Shown here one piece after another: positions 1 through 13,000 of a stretch of DNA of 64,000 nucleotides; within the stretch, counting starts at the first letter, position 1; each line of letters begins with the position of its first letter. Both the position numbers and the translations under genes were made by a program. The stretch is from Rhea pennata. Its lineage: Eukaryota; Chordata; Aves; Rheiformes; Rheidae. The notes under the pieces are model-generated. The model saw nothing but the letters and a program-made list of their open reading frames with translations. It did not search any database and was not told where the DNA came from. Where the stretch lies: NCBI RefSeq assembly GCF_028389875.1, contig NC_084666.1, forward strand, positions 27,808,308 to 27,872,307, written 5' to 3'.

Positions 1-843
1 ATGAGTATCTTTGGTCTTGTCTGCATGACAGAGTTTTGGCCCCTTAAAGAAATCGGCGTACTTAAAAAATGGCAGTACTGCCAATATGGATCCGTTTCCT
101 CTAAAATTGCTTACTGTAGCATGAGAAGCAAAGTAAGCAATTGAAATAATTATATTCACTGTATAGAGCCTACACAGAATGCAAAAGTCACATCCCTTTA
201 TATCCGTTTATATATGAACACCAGCATAACTTTTCTAACATAGCTTACACATTAGTCTTACTGTGAAATGAGCAGTATGTTTTTTACACATATGGAAATA
301 TCTGTAGTGATTAAATGCTGCATGGCAATCAATTTAAGGTACATTTGTGAGAAAAGACAGTTACAAAAGAGTGTGATTTTCTTTTCAAAACCTTTTTCTG
401 AAAGATTTTGTTTTCTACTTTTGAGAGGCTGACCTGGTACATGCAGTGAAAACAGGGCATATAGGAGAGAATTTCTGATGAAGCAAGATGGACAAGAAGG
501 TATAAAAAGTTTGCGCAAACCATAGCTTTTCAGTAGTCATTCAGTTTTGTTTTGAAACTGTTTGTCTGTGACTGAAATACATGATAAAGTTCTGACTTTT
601 AAACCTAAAATTGGTTAGCATATGATTCAGCTGTTTCTGTAGATACTGAGTATGATCAGTATTGTAAATAACTTCACCTATGTGGAGGAGATTGTTTGTA
701 CTTTTATGTGCTGCTCCCACACTGTAGCACGTTAGTTGGCACTACTGCATATACAGTTTACCATTAAATTACCTTGTCATTGACCGTGTGTCAGGGCCTT
801 GGTGCTTCTTGGGTTTTAATGACCCCTGCTGATTGCTTTTCAG

Positions 844-905
844 CTGTGAGGAGCATCTGATGATTGGTTTAACTTCCTCACAACCAAGAAAAGTCGCTTG
901 CCAAG
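844..905 (+). other. Candidate non-coding or alternative 5' exon
   Basis: A pyrimidine-rich tract ending in TTTTCAG (acceptor at 842-843) precedes 62 bases that end in CCAAG followed by GTAAGA, a near-consensus donor. An ATG at 860 opens 15 codons to the donor. If joined to the acceptor at 6725-6726 this frame would run into the ATP10D start codon in frame. No transcript evidence is available here, and such site pairs also arise by chance in introns. Confidence 0.22.
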
Positions 906-1584
906 GTAAGACATTTCAAGGCTTGCAGGCTTTCAGTGTCCGTCATGCTGAATCTGTCTTTGTAGGTAGGATGGCAAGATATTGCCATAGCCTTGCACTT
1001 GTCATGGTTACATCTGCCTTCTTCTCTTAATCCAAGAGTACTTAGCACCCCCTTCGTGGACATGTAAATCTCTGACTTGGAAGCAACCACATATTCCTCT
1101 TAAAACTGAAATATCGATTACTGCAGGTTGTTGGCTGTTTGCCCCACAAATTGGCAGGACAAGCCTCTTACTGAGATCTGTTTGGCATGTTAAGGTGGCT
1201 CTGTGCAAAGACTTGTTACAACCTTATGAAACTCTGTGCTGCGGAGAAAATAGCAAGCTGTAGGAGAAGAGAACTGTTCGCTTTTCAGAGTGTAAATTAA
1301 TCTTTAGGTCACGGGTCCTTCAGACTTATCAGTTACATAATTGCTTCTGAATTTTCGAAGTTGATTAGAAGGCATTTTTAACATTTAGCCTGTATAGTTT
1401 TGACAGTATACCAATGTTGTAAGGTAGTGACACAAGTGCAAGTGAGTCTATGTGGTAACACTGGCTACATAAGAGGTTTAAGTGGGACTTTGCATGAATA
1501 AATGCTGATCTGCTTGTCCATAGCTTTTTGTGTAGTGTCAGCTCCTTCCTCCTTGGCATTTTTTGTCTTCTTTGGTCATCCCAG

Positions 1585-1702
1585 AACCTCAGACTGATGA
1601 AACATCCAGAAGTATTCGCAGGAAGGGATTTAAGGAAAGTGCTGCTAGGGAGATGGCATTATCTGAGTCTCTTCCCTTTAAGATTATGTAGAAAATTTTC
1701 AG
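1585..1702 (+). other. Candidate 5' exon (splice-site pair)
   Basis: A pyrimidine-rich tract ending in CCCAG (acceptor 1583-1584) is followed by 118 bases ending TTTTCAG, then GTAAGA. One frame is open for about 35 codons with a charged, protein-like composition (for example SRSIRRKGFKES) before a TAG just ahead of the donor. I do not recognise the peptide. It may be an untranslated exon or chance. Confidence 0.18.
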
Positions 1703-3034
1703 GTAAGATAATGAAATTTTACTGATTACATTTCTGTTTGCCAGTAATTGATAACTGGAAACAGACCTAGAGGACCCAAATGGCCTCCTGTACCTGATGT
1801 CTAAAGCCTGTGTCTGCAGGATAGAAACAAGCACCATATACCTGCATGGGCAAAAAAGATCTCAGGACCATTCTTGTTGGGATATCATTTACTGGGTGTA
1901 TATACCAAAGAACTTTCTGAAAGAAGAATGAGGGCTAATTTTTTTTGGAGATTGCAGCAGAAGAATGATGTTGTCAGGAGAAGGGAGGAAGTGGTCAAGA
2001 GAAGCCAGGGTAGATGGTAGGGCACTTCATATGATATGCAAGCAAACAACAACAATAACGTAATAGTAAGGTACAGTTCCAAAGCACTACAGATATTGAC
2101 TAAATTATCTAGGTAGTTTCTGGAAAATAATCCGGTACAGATGAGGTCAGTGATTTGCCAAAAGCTGCGGAATAATATGATTGGAACTCAAGAGTTGTTG
2201 GTCTCAGCTCAGTCTCCCTGCAGGAAAGCTGAGAGCTAAGGCTTGCAAGCAGATACGAAGCTGAAACTTCGCAGAACTGAGAGTTGAAGAAGTTTACATG
2301 AGGCAGAGGAAGGTAAGTGGTGGGAAAAGAGAAGCAAATTTTTGCCATGAGTGGTACATGTAAGAGAGTGTTTTTAGTGAGCTTCTTTCAGGACTTGCAC
2401 CATTTAAAAGAACTTCACAGCAGACCCACAGGGGAGAGTTGTTAAAGAATTCTTATTATAGTGGTGTGGGATGGTCAGATATGGATACTGTATAGTGTGG
2501 ATCTGTCCGATGCTAAAAATGACACTGATGTTCCTTGCTTTTGCAAGGATTTCACAAACACCTGTTGCATGCTAACCTTATCTAGTCTTTCTAGTTTTCC
2601 ATTAGGATGTCTCAAAGTGCTTTGTAGGAAGAAGTAATAAGGACATGAGGGAAATGAGGTATAGAGAAAGCAAATATGCCCAATGTCAGACAGTTCTCTT
2701 CCGTATTTCATCATAATAATGTGACATTATTGCACGGGCTACAAAAACTTGCTGTTCTGGCATGTAAGGAATAACTCTGAATAAGTGTAGTTATTTAGCA
2801 ATGTCGGGTAGTGCTCTCTGACTGCATAGTGTGAAAATGAGAGTAGAACTTAGCTTATGTGGCATTTCCTCCAACTTAGAATCTGATCATTTAGGATTCC
2901 TGTTTTCAAGTATAGGAATATTTTTCTATTACTTTTTTAAAACAAACTTTTTTTTTAATACTGCTTCAGAGTTAAGATTTCTCTTTACATATTTTTAAAA
3001 GTAACTCACTGTCTTTTTGTGGGTCTTTTGCCAG

Positions 3035-3128
3035 CATTTAAAGGAACATCTGCCTTTTTGCATTACTGCTTCGAATTCAGGTTGAGCTGGAGAGCTCAAC
3101 AATGCACAGTGAAAAATGACATGACAAG
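3035..3128 (+). other. Candidate 5' exon (splice-site pair)
   Basis: A long pyrimidine tract followed by TTTTGCCAG (acceptor 3033-3034) precedes 94 bases that end GACAAG before GTAAGA. No conserved coding is seen. It is listed only because both sites are strong; intronic pseudo-exons of this kind are common. Confidence 0.15.
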
Positions 3129-6100
3129 GTAAGAGATAAAAATAATGTTTTAAGAAAAGGGATTTCTTAGAAAAACTGTTTAAAACTTTGTTTTTGTTTG
3201 ATCTTCAGCAACATCATCCTTCTGAATATCTAACATGAAATTGAGGAATCTCCTTTTCACCTCTTGCTAACTAACCAAGGAGAAGGTGCTCTTTACTTTA
3301 TGTCCCCACTTCAATGAGGAAGAAGAAGAAAAACAATCAAAAGAGGGAAGAAATGCAAAAGAGATTTCTGAAGTTTGAAAGCTTTTAAGTCATACTTTAA
3401 AATGGAGATGCAAATGATTTAAAAAAAAATCATTTGTAAAGCAGTTCAGTCAAATCCCAGGTGAGTCAGTGTTTTGTGGAAAAAGTACCCGATCCAGATT
3501 TTTTTTTTCCCATTGGATTTATTATCCTATTCTCTTTTTTGACCATAGAAGGTTATTTATTTCCCCTCGTAGTGTTTCTGATGTGGCCTGGTGGTGGTGG
3601 TAGTGCTTTAGTTATCTTTTGTGTACAAAATCACTTTAGGAGTTTCTTTAAAAGTTATTGCAATAAAATGCTGGAGATAGTGGCTGAAATGTGTTGCACA
3701 CAACTGAGTCTGAGGTTTTTTGTTTGGAAGGAATCCTCTTTAAGCTCTGTTTCTCTGAAGGAGGATGAGGAAGTATGTTACTGATAACATTACACTTAAA
3801 CTTTTAAAGGTGCTTTAGTTGGATAGAGTATTTTGCCTGTATAATTTTCATTGAGTAAATAGGATCTGCCATGTAAACCCTTTGAACGTTGGCAGTTTAC
3901 TTTACTTTTTGCTTCTTCCTCTGGTCTCATAAATCACCTGTATCAGCTGCTTACATTTGATGGGCTTATGAAAGCAAACACTATTATCTCTAACAAAACC
4001 ATAGCTCCAAATCTGATCTCGGAAGTATCTAACTTGGAAGCTATTACTAGACTTGAAATAATTATTGGTTACACATAATGGTTTATTATAATTGAAGACT
4101 TTACATACAGGTATTGTCTTTACATTTTAACCTAAGAGTAGTTACAGATTTGGGAGAGTTTTGTCCCTTTCACAGGAATGGAAAAGGGCTGTTATTTTTT
4201 CCTCAATATTTGTTATAAAGCCATTTGATTTCTTAAATATTTGTTGTATTACTAACTCCTCAAAATTTCCCCTTCCTTCTACATCTGAAAGAGTTAACTG
4301 AAAAATGAAGTGAATGAAAAGATTATGAATGAGAAAGTAAATGCCTTTTTTGTATGAAAAATAAAACATTTTGAAAGACAATAGATCATGAAGCAAGTCA
4401 GTTAAGAAAAAGGTACTTTAAAAATTGTATTTGCAAAACATTTTAGTAAGTATCAAGCAACTTAGTATTAATTGTCCGTTCGGATCTCTCATTAGCTGTT
4501 TGTGGATTAAGGAGATGTTGGGAGTGATCAAATTCTCCTGAATTAATTTTTGTAAATCTGGTATATTGAAAGACTATTGCAGAGATATCTCATAACTTTA
4601 GATTGATTTTGTTAAAAGAGAATGGGGGGGGGCGGTGTACGACCAAATATTTGGCAGAATATGTCAATCTGAAAATGGGACATAGGATAGTAGTGTAACT
4701 TGGCATAGGGCTTGCCTACTATATATGAGTCAACCAAATGTGCAAATTTTTACTGATATTTTGCTATAGTATATGCAGTTAGTAAGAGACCAGATGGAAA
4801 GAAAGTAATCCCAGCCAGTAGTAGCTGCACTGATAAAATGATTTGGGGCTCAAACAAGCTATAGGTTTTAAATAAATATAGGATGCTCTCTCCTTGGAAG
4901 AAGTACTATCAAGGGTATCAACTATTCATTTAAAAAAAATTCATATAGTTTTGAGCTTATATTAAAGAATGGTTCATGTGCCTAAAAGTGCTTTTCTGAC
5001 TGTAGTGAGTGTTCTGCTAAATAGAGTATCGCCTGTACCTATGAACTTTAACTTCCTTTAGGAAAATATAAATTCCTGAATAGATTCCTAGAACTTATCT
5101 AAGGTGAATAGAGGAGGAATGTTGCTGTGGAATTTCTCTCTCTTCCCTCAGCTGACAAGAATTCTCCTGACTTTTCTGATTCAGTAGTAAGAGGGGTTTT
5201 TGACCGTGAAAGCTACTTAGTGCTGTTCATCGACGGTGCCTTGCCTGTGTTGTGAGGCTGTACGTAGATGCCTCTTGCTGTACTGCTGACTGACAGGTTT
5301 AATAAAGGCCATCAATTGTCAGCAAGGACTGAGATAAGGACTCCTTCCAGAACGATGCCTTCTGCAGAATTAGCAGCTTGGTTCACCGTACTACAGCACA
5401 AGGGAACGTAGGGCAGGCAGTTTGCATGAGGTATTACTGTATGTATTGATATAGAAATAGAACTAATGTGGTAGAAAAAGAACCAAAACTCAGGTAAGTC
5501 AGGATAGATGGTGGTCTGAATCTTGAGTGATGTGTCAGTGTTTTGGGGAATGCAGTTTGTGGTCTTTATTGTTGCTTTGGGAAAGTTAGATTGCTGAAAG
5601 ACAGTTCAGGCTTTAGCAGAAGAAAAATAATACAAATAAAGGCAAAATTATCGTTGTCTAATGTAGCATTCTTAAGACACAAGGGCCAAATCTCTGAGAC
5701 ACCTGAGGATAGGTGGAAATTCTGCTGCACGCCCACAGGAACATCTACCAGAATTGGGAGCTTAATAGAAACATGAAACTAGAGAGACTAGTTGTGGCAT
5801 ATATTCTTTTAGCATAGTTTTTTTTTTGTTTTTTTCAAAATTCGTTTGTAAGAACAAATCTTATGATAGGTGCAAGAAGCAGTACTGCAGTCCCAGAGCA
5901 GTTCTTAACTGTTGGAGTGAATTATCAGTTTTGCTGTAGACTTTACAGAATCTTTTAGACTTTAGAGGCTTAAATCAGTGTAAGGCATTACTGTGATACA
6001 GCATACTGACTATTGAGAGCTGTAAAAAGAATTGAGCAGTTTATTGCCTAAATAGGAATTTTTTGAAAGATTGAAGGATGCCTCACCTCATGGTTAATAT

Positions 6101-6726
6101 AAAAGTGTGTATAAAAGTGTATTCTCTTGCAGTAGACAGACATCTTCATCCAGACCTAATTTTCTAAGTAAAATTGCCCAATATCATTTACTTTAGCAGT
6201 CATTCTATAACCCCGCGTAACATTCTCATTTGGATTTCTCAAGTCTCAAGTGCTGCTATGATGCATGCTGTAGTACTTACAACTACAGAGATCAGTACAG
6301 ATTTAAACTATATTGTTATAGTATTGTTATACCTCTGGTATTATAAAATAGCAAAATGAAAGCTCTCTATTGGGGAAAAAAAATCAAGTCTGTAATCAAT
6401 AGCAGAGAATATTGGAGTCCAATTTGTTTTCTTTTATAAAGCATTGACAAAAATACTGTGCATTTTAAACAGAGTAATCAATTCAGATAAATTCAACTTA
6501 CATAAAGACCAATAGACCACTGAAGCAGAAGTTCCCAACCTCACATAAGGTATTGACTATCTGTTCTTTTTTCAAATCAAAGCATGTAAATGATTTTTTC
6601 CTAGGTGTCTTCAAAAGTGTAACTTTAACTTTTTAGTTAAAAAGCTTTTATAGACTATTGCATAACTTGCCTTATTTTGACATGTTTCTAGATAGAGGAC
6701 ACTCCTTGAGTTACAAAACCTTTTAG

Positions 6727-7000
6727 GCAGAATGGCAGATCCTATCCGCTGGGCCCGATACTGTTGGCAGCGACTGGTATCTACAGAAGGCAGAGAAGGT
6801 AGCAACAGCAGCAATTCAAGTAACAAGTGCTATCAATCATCAAAAATCATCGGCAAACATAGGATAGTTATACCTTGTTTGGGACATTTTAAGGAAGAGT
6901 ATGAAAAGGTATCAAAGCTGTACATGAACAACAGAATACGGACTACTAAGTATACTGTATTGAATTTTATACCACGGAATTTATTTGAACAATTTCACAG
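6727..7000 (+). CDS. ATP10D: ATP10D coding exon 1 (start codon)
   Basis: Encodes residues 1-89 and two bases of codon 90; ATG at 6732. The cytosolic N-terminus ends in the class V signature [10 protein letters not shown]...PRNLFEQFH. Acceptor choice is open between TTTTAG (6726) and GCAG (6730), which affects only 5'UTR length. Donor is CACAG then GTAATG. Confidence 0.95.
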
Positions 7001-10000
7001 GTAATGAGCTGTTGTATTTTGAATGTGAAATCCTTCTGAATTGGAATCCTTTTATATAAATATATGTGTTAATATATAGATGAATTTTTTAAAAAATTCT
7101 TCTTTCCTGACCTGCCTATCACTTCTGAAAAGATTCATTATTTGGCCAGGATCTCTTGAGTATCTTTTCTTCATAGATTGTGTCATTGCCCTCCATTCCA
7201 CTCTTGGGGTTATTAAGGTGTTCCTCCCCTTCTGTCACTTCTAACTCTGGCCATTTTTTTCATCCTCCTTCTGCTTGGAGGACTGCTGATTTGGAAAGTT
7301 ATACAGGAAAGTAGCAGGGTAGCTCCTTGAAAATAAGTTACCTTCCACAGGAGATAATATAATTCAGGTTAAAAGTCCTCGAAATTTGAGAGAGTTCACA
7401 TTCATGAAAGCCTCGCTGGTAAATGTATGTAACCCAGATGGGAGGGCTGGAAACACAGAAAAATCTGTTTCTGCATCTTCTGATCATGCATATTCAACAA
7501 CATTCCAGCCAAGTGTATTTTGACTAGAGACTGAAATCAGAACTTAGATACTTTGTTCTTAAATTGTAAATGGAGTGGAGAAGAGATGAATTACTGTCAA
7601 CTTAGATCTCTATATAGCACTGAGTGGGGGGAATGAGGGTGATTCTCTGCTAGCATAGCTAACTCTTAATGTTTGTTCTTTGTTTCAGAGTTGCCAACTT
7701 ATATTTCCTGTTTTTAGTAGTTTTAAACTGGGTTCCTATGGTGGAAGCCTTCCAGAAAGAAATTACAATGCTACCTCTGGTGGTAGTACTGACAATTATT
7801 GCAGTGAAGGATGGTCTGGAGGATTACTCAAAATATAAAATGGATAAACAGATAAACAACTTACTAACCAAAGTGTATAGCAGGTAAGGGACAACCATCT
7901 TTTTCACTTACTATTATTAAAGTGATTATGAGCATATCTGGAAAAGCTATTGAAAAATCTTCTGGTTTACTTTTTGAATAGTCATAGAATCACAGAATAA
8001 TTTTGGTTGGAAGGAGCCTCTGGAGGTCATCTAGTGCAGCCCTGCTGAAAGCAGGTCTAATTAGATCAGGTTACTCAGGGACTTGCCCAGTTGAGTCTTG
8101 ATGACCAGTTTAGTTAAATAGATACCACATTAGTGTAAACTTCACAGAAATAATTTATTCTGTAGTTGAAGCAAGAGTATTGATGCATGAGTTTGTACTT
8201 TATTAACCAAGATAGTTTGACTAGTTCCTTTTTTTTTTGTACAGACAGATTATTTGTTTTGGAGGCACATTTTTAGTTAAAAATCACTGTAGGGGGTCAT
8301 AGAAACCCAAGGGTTACTAATCTGTCATTTTATATTAGCAAAACTCGTTGATGCTATCAGGATGTGCTCATCATGAAATAAGATTTTGCCAAACAGAATA
8401 AGGTTATTTTCATTTGAATGTATCACATAGTTTGGTACAGATGTTAGTGTCTGTTCCACAGTACTGAACTGCAGGTTTGCTGATAGGGCAGCTATTATGC
8501 ACGAATAATTAAAAAGCAGGAAAGCAAACAGATCACATTTTAAATTAACTGGCAAAAAGCGTATTGGTGCTGCCCACATCCCTTTTTTTCATCTATGCCT
8601 ATTTAAAAAGCTGTTTTAAGATTCACTCAAAGTCTGTAAAATGCAGCTGTAAAGGATAAACGGAAGTCACTTTTCCTGTCTTGGATGCTTTGTAGTCACA
8701 CGGAAACGAGCGTATTTGAAAAAAAACTTTTCATTTACTATAATAGCCACTACAAATAATAGCACCTGTAAGAGAGAACAGATTGGCAGCTAGGCACTTC
8801 AATGAAAAGAAAGGCACTTGAAACATAGTCTAGGACTTCACCCGTACTGTATGTTACTGCTCAGACCTTATGAAATTTGTTGAAGACATGTCTTTCCTAG
8901 TGAAGGCAACACACTGACCATAACTAGCTCAAGCAGGAAGATTACAATCTAGTACTACATAACTATTAAGTATGTTATGATGTTACTCAGCAGATGTGAT
9001 CTCTAGTTTCTGGTCTTTGACATGTTCTGTTGAATGTAAGATGATTATGATTTTAAGAACTAGTTCATAACTGTAGAAATAATCTGGACTATCATTTTCT
9101 ATAATCAAAGAGAAAACAAATAGCTTTTTTATAGTTTCTTTTTTTTTTTTTTTGCAGACACAAATGCCTAATATTAGCAGTAGCTTTCCCAGAAATGTTT
9201 TAATCAGCCTGTAAAAATTTGAGCTTAAAACAAGAAAATAATTGAGCTATTAGTAAAGAGAAGTTTCTTTTTCATGTCTGCGAAGAGGGTTTAAAATAGA
9301 AGCTGGATTATTTCTGCTATGAATTGTGTCATGTACCCTGAAAAAATTGGGTGCAGAAAGCTGGAGTTTACAGTATATATTCCCGATTACTCTTTGTGTT
9401 AGTGACTCTTTGTACAATCTCATATCAATGTTAATGAAACAGAAGTGATTTATAATTTTTTTTCTGTCTTGGTTCCTTCCCCAAAAATGTTGTGAAGTAA
9501 GGAGTGCCCATATTAGTCATTTGCAAAAATGTCTTATTGTGCCTATAAATATGTAGCTTTTGCAACTTATTTTTCTTCTTAATTTCCTCATTATTTTATT
9601 TTTTATAATTTAGTTTTAAAAACAAATTTGAAGGCATGGTTTAGGAGAATTAAAGCTTACTGGTACAGAAATGATTGTTCATTGTGTATGAACTGTTTTA
9701 TCTTAAATGTAATTAATCCAACATTAGGGTTCAGAATTTCTTAATCAGTTTAGTGAGAATCCCTTAGAAATTTGAATGATTCTTCCAGTGCATGTGTTTA
9801 CTTAAGCATATTCATGTCAATTCTAAATCTGCTGAAGAAGTAGATATTGGTGAATGCGATTTCCAGTTATTTTTTTTACTGTATTTTTTCATCTTGACAT
9901 GTTGTATACCTTGTGCATGTTGCCTTTGCATAATTTTACTTACACATTAGATATTGGTATCTACATAGCTACTGAGACAAGTGCCTACTATAATGGATCT

Positions 10001-13000
10001 TCTTATCTCAACATAACTAAGCAATAGCTGTCATACTTGAAAATTGGTGGGCCACCCATTGGTAGCTGAAGATGTTTTGCATTAAACATTTTGAGGAAGA
10101 CTGGTGGTCCTCACTTCTTGAACTCTTGTGAGCCTTGCTGTTATAAAAAGTTAATGATTGTAATAAATACAAGTTTCACTGTGCTCTGTTCTTCATGACA
10201 AAAGATACCAGTCTCAGTGCCCTTGATAAATCTACCCAAACAACTACATGCTAGTTTTCTGTGCTTTTTACTAAATCTGTTTTTTTTTCTCATTTCTTTT
10301 TCTTTATAACATGTCTTTAACACCTGTAGTTTCAGAGTTTTCAACTTGCAGCTTCTAGGATTTTCTGTCAAAGACTGGAATTTATCCATTTGATATCAGA
10401 ATTATTGTACTTGGCCTTAAATACACAGAAGCTGAGGTTGCTCTTTCCAGACAAGCTTGTTTCTGTCTTGAAAATGGGAGAAAATAAGATAGAGTTCTTT
10501 AAGTTTCTTTTTCTGCTCATCTTTCCCTTGTGGGATAAGAAAACATGTCAAAAATCAGTAAATATGTGTTAATGTGCACCTAAGTATGCAATTGTTGCTA
10601 TGACTTTGAATCCTTAGTTCTGCAAGTCCTCCTGTCTTTTTTAAAAGTTAGCATTTAAACCAGTATGAGTTTATTTAAATAACCATGAATCACAAAGTAT
10701 TCTGTTTTTTAAGCATCTCTTAAAATCATATAGTTTGTCTCATTTCATTAAAGCTGTGGTAAGGTGCATATGACAGAAAACATCCATTTAGTCTCCTGTT
10801 TTGTTATTACTAAAGACTGTTAAGTTTGCTAGCTGACTTGGCACTGAACTGGATGAAGAACATGTGCGTGATCTGGCCGTGGCTGCAGCAGTAGGGAGGA
10901 GGATGACTTTGCTGGCCAGTACCACCTTTTCCGCTTCTTCCTTCTTGAACTGGCCTCAACTGTTTCATTCGAAATGTTGGATATGGATATGTTACAATTA
11001 CCATCCTTTACAAATACATTTGTATGCAACAAATATATATATATATATATATGTAATATATATAATATATATACATTGTATATATTTGAAAGGCAGGTAT
11101 AACTTAATATCGAATTTTTCTTTATGCAATTAAGCAAGAATAGTTCTTTCCAGAAGAGTCTTCGTTACCCTCTCCTGTTCCAATCTCTAGTCTTGTAAAA
11201 AGAAAGTTAGAGTTGTCCAACTGCAGCAAATAAAAAAAAGAAAAATAAGCACCATGTACTCTGTCTCACATTTATTAAATAGGTGGTGATTTTAAAGAGG
11301 AATCTTTACCATCTGTTGAGGGCTAATTCTCAGCATTGACAGTGTAGACAAGCTGGTCTTCATAATTCTCAGAACAATACATGGTGGTAAGAAGAAATCT
11401 AGGGATGTGAGAAATATATGTGCATATATGTGTTTTTCTCCTTTTAATTTGTTGTCAATAATTGCTTCAAGGATAAATCAAAAGGTTGCTTTGTCACTTA
11501 TTTCCAAATATTTCTGTGGTTTTGCAGATTCCAAGGTTTTACCACTTTGAAAAATTACTGTAGAAGTCAGCGGCAGAAAACTGCAGCTTTCACTTTAGAT
11601 TTTATCAATCTTCTCTTTCTCTCTCTTTTTTTTTCTTTCTTTCCTTTTTCCTTCATCCTGTCAGTCCAGATCTCACTATAACATTTGTAGTGTTACTCCT
11701 TTCTTTAAGCTTATTTTATCTTGCTTACGTTTCTATTTCCATTCTTTCTCTAACTCTTCTAGATACAAGGTGGACATAGTAAAAGTAAATCTCTCCCAGT
11801 TTCCTGCTGGGAGGAGTTTCCCTGCTGAAATCCCTTCCGCCGCGCTGGAGGAGCGAGGCGAAGGGGCTGTTACGGGTGACCAGAGCGTTCTGTTCCAGTG
11901 GGTGTTACGCTCTCTTTGGACTCACTTTGCTTCTTAGGAGGGTAAATTGGACTACACCTAACTTTATGCTGATGTAGTTTCCAATACCAGAAAGGTATTT
12001 CTAAGCAAAACAGCTTATTATTTTTCAGCTGGCTGAGCTCCCTAAGTTGCTTTACTGTGTGAGCACCCTTGAAGGTATGTATAGAAGCAATAGCACAGGG
12101 AAAGTAAGACTGAGCTCAGTTTGATCAAAGCTTAAGTCATATCTTTGGTATGTGAATCGCATCCTGCTTCTGCAAATCTTCTTTCCTTTTTCCTCTTTAC
12201 CTCCATTTTTAGGCCTTTTAAGGCTTTGTTTTGGTTAATTTGTTGTAGAAATCCTTTTTCAGCTCTTATTTTCCCTTAATTTAAGGGAATGTATTGATAT
12301 TATATGTAAATTCTAGGAATGTTTTTGAATCCATCTGTCTTCTCATAGACATTACTGTTGCCTTAATTAAATTTTACATGCTTTCAATTGTCCCATTTTT
12401 TTCTCTGCTTAGAAAACTAGTGATGAGCATGTTGAGGAGGAAAGAGATAAGTGGTTTATGTTGGCTTAATTTTACGTTAGCTTTTACTGTTTCCTGGTTC
12501 TGCCTTGCTTGCACATTGAAAGCAGTTTAACTACCTTCACTTTATCTTCACTGGAGAAATTGGTATCAAAACACTTGTTAATTGTGTGGTCTTTGTGCCC
12601 TTTTCTTGTAGAGAAGAGTTTTATAAGGGGTACTGTCAGATAATGCAGGTCTGAAAGGTACAGGTGCAAGGCATAGCATAGGAGATATTTTTCTGTTGTT
12701 TTCTTTGTTGTTGAAAGTATCTTTATATTTAAGTGTTTTTCAGGAGCATTTTATGTAACTAGTACTTTGATTAAAGTTAGTATGCCAAAGCTAGTCTGCA
12801 TAAAACTACCGTATTGCTTAGTTTATTAGCCTGTGTCTGTACTGTGGAACACAGGTGCGTGCCAGCTCTCCAGTGCGAGTGAGCTTCTGAGCTATGCCAG
12901 GACAAGACCCAGGACAGGAAGCACAGGTGGAAGGCAGGCCCCAGCACAACCCAGACTATATCCCAGTCTGGATGACTGAGAAACCAGGCCTGTGGAGAAT

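Larger units (their letters stand above)
1..6726 (+). other. Upstream non-coding sequence, probably 5'UTR/intron of ATP10D
   Basis: No conserved coding exon is recognisable on either strand. The sequence is AT-rich without a CpG cluster, so a typical housekeeping-type promoter is not visible and the ATP10D first exon may lie left of the window. Open frames here are short and look like chance. Three stretches have exon-like splice boundaries and are listed separately. A run of G with one C lies near 4624-4636. This assignment is an inference from position. Confidence 0.5.
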
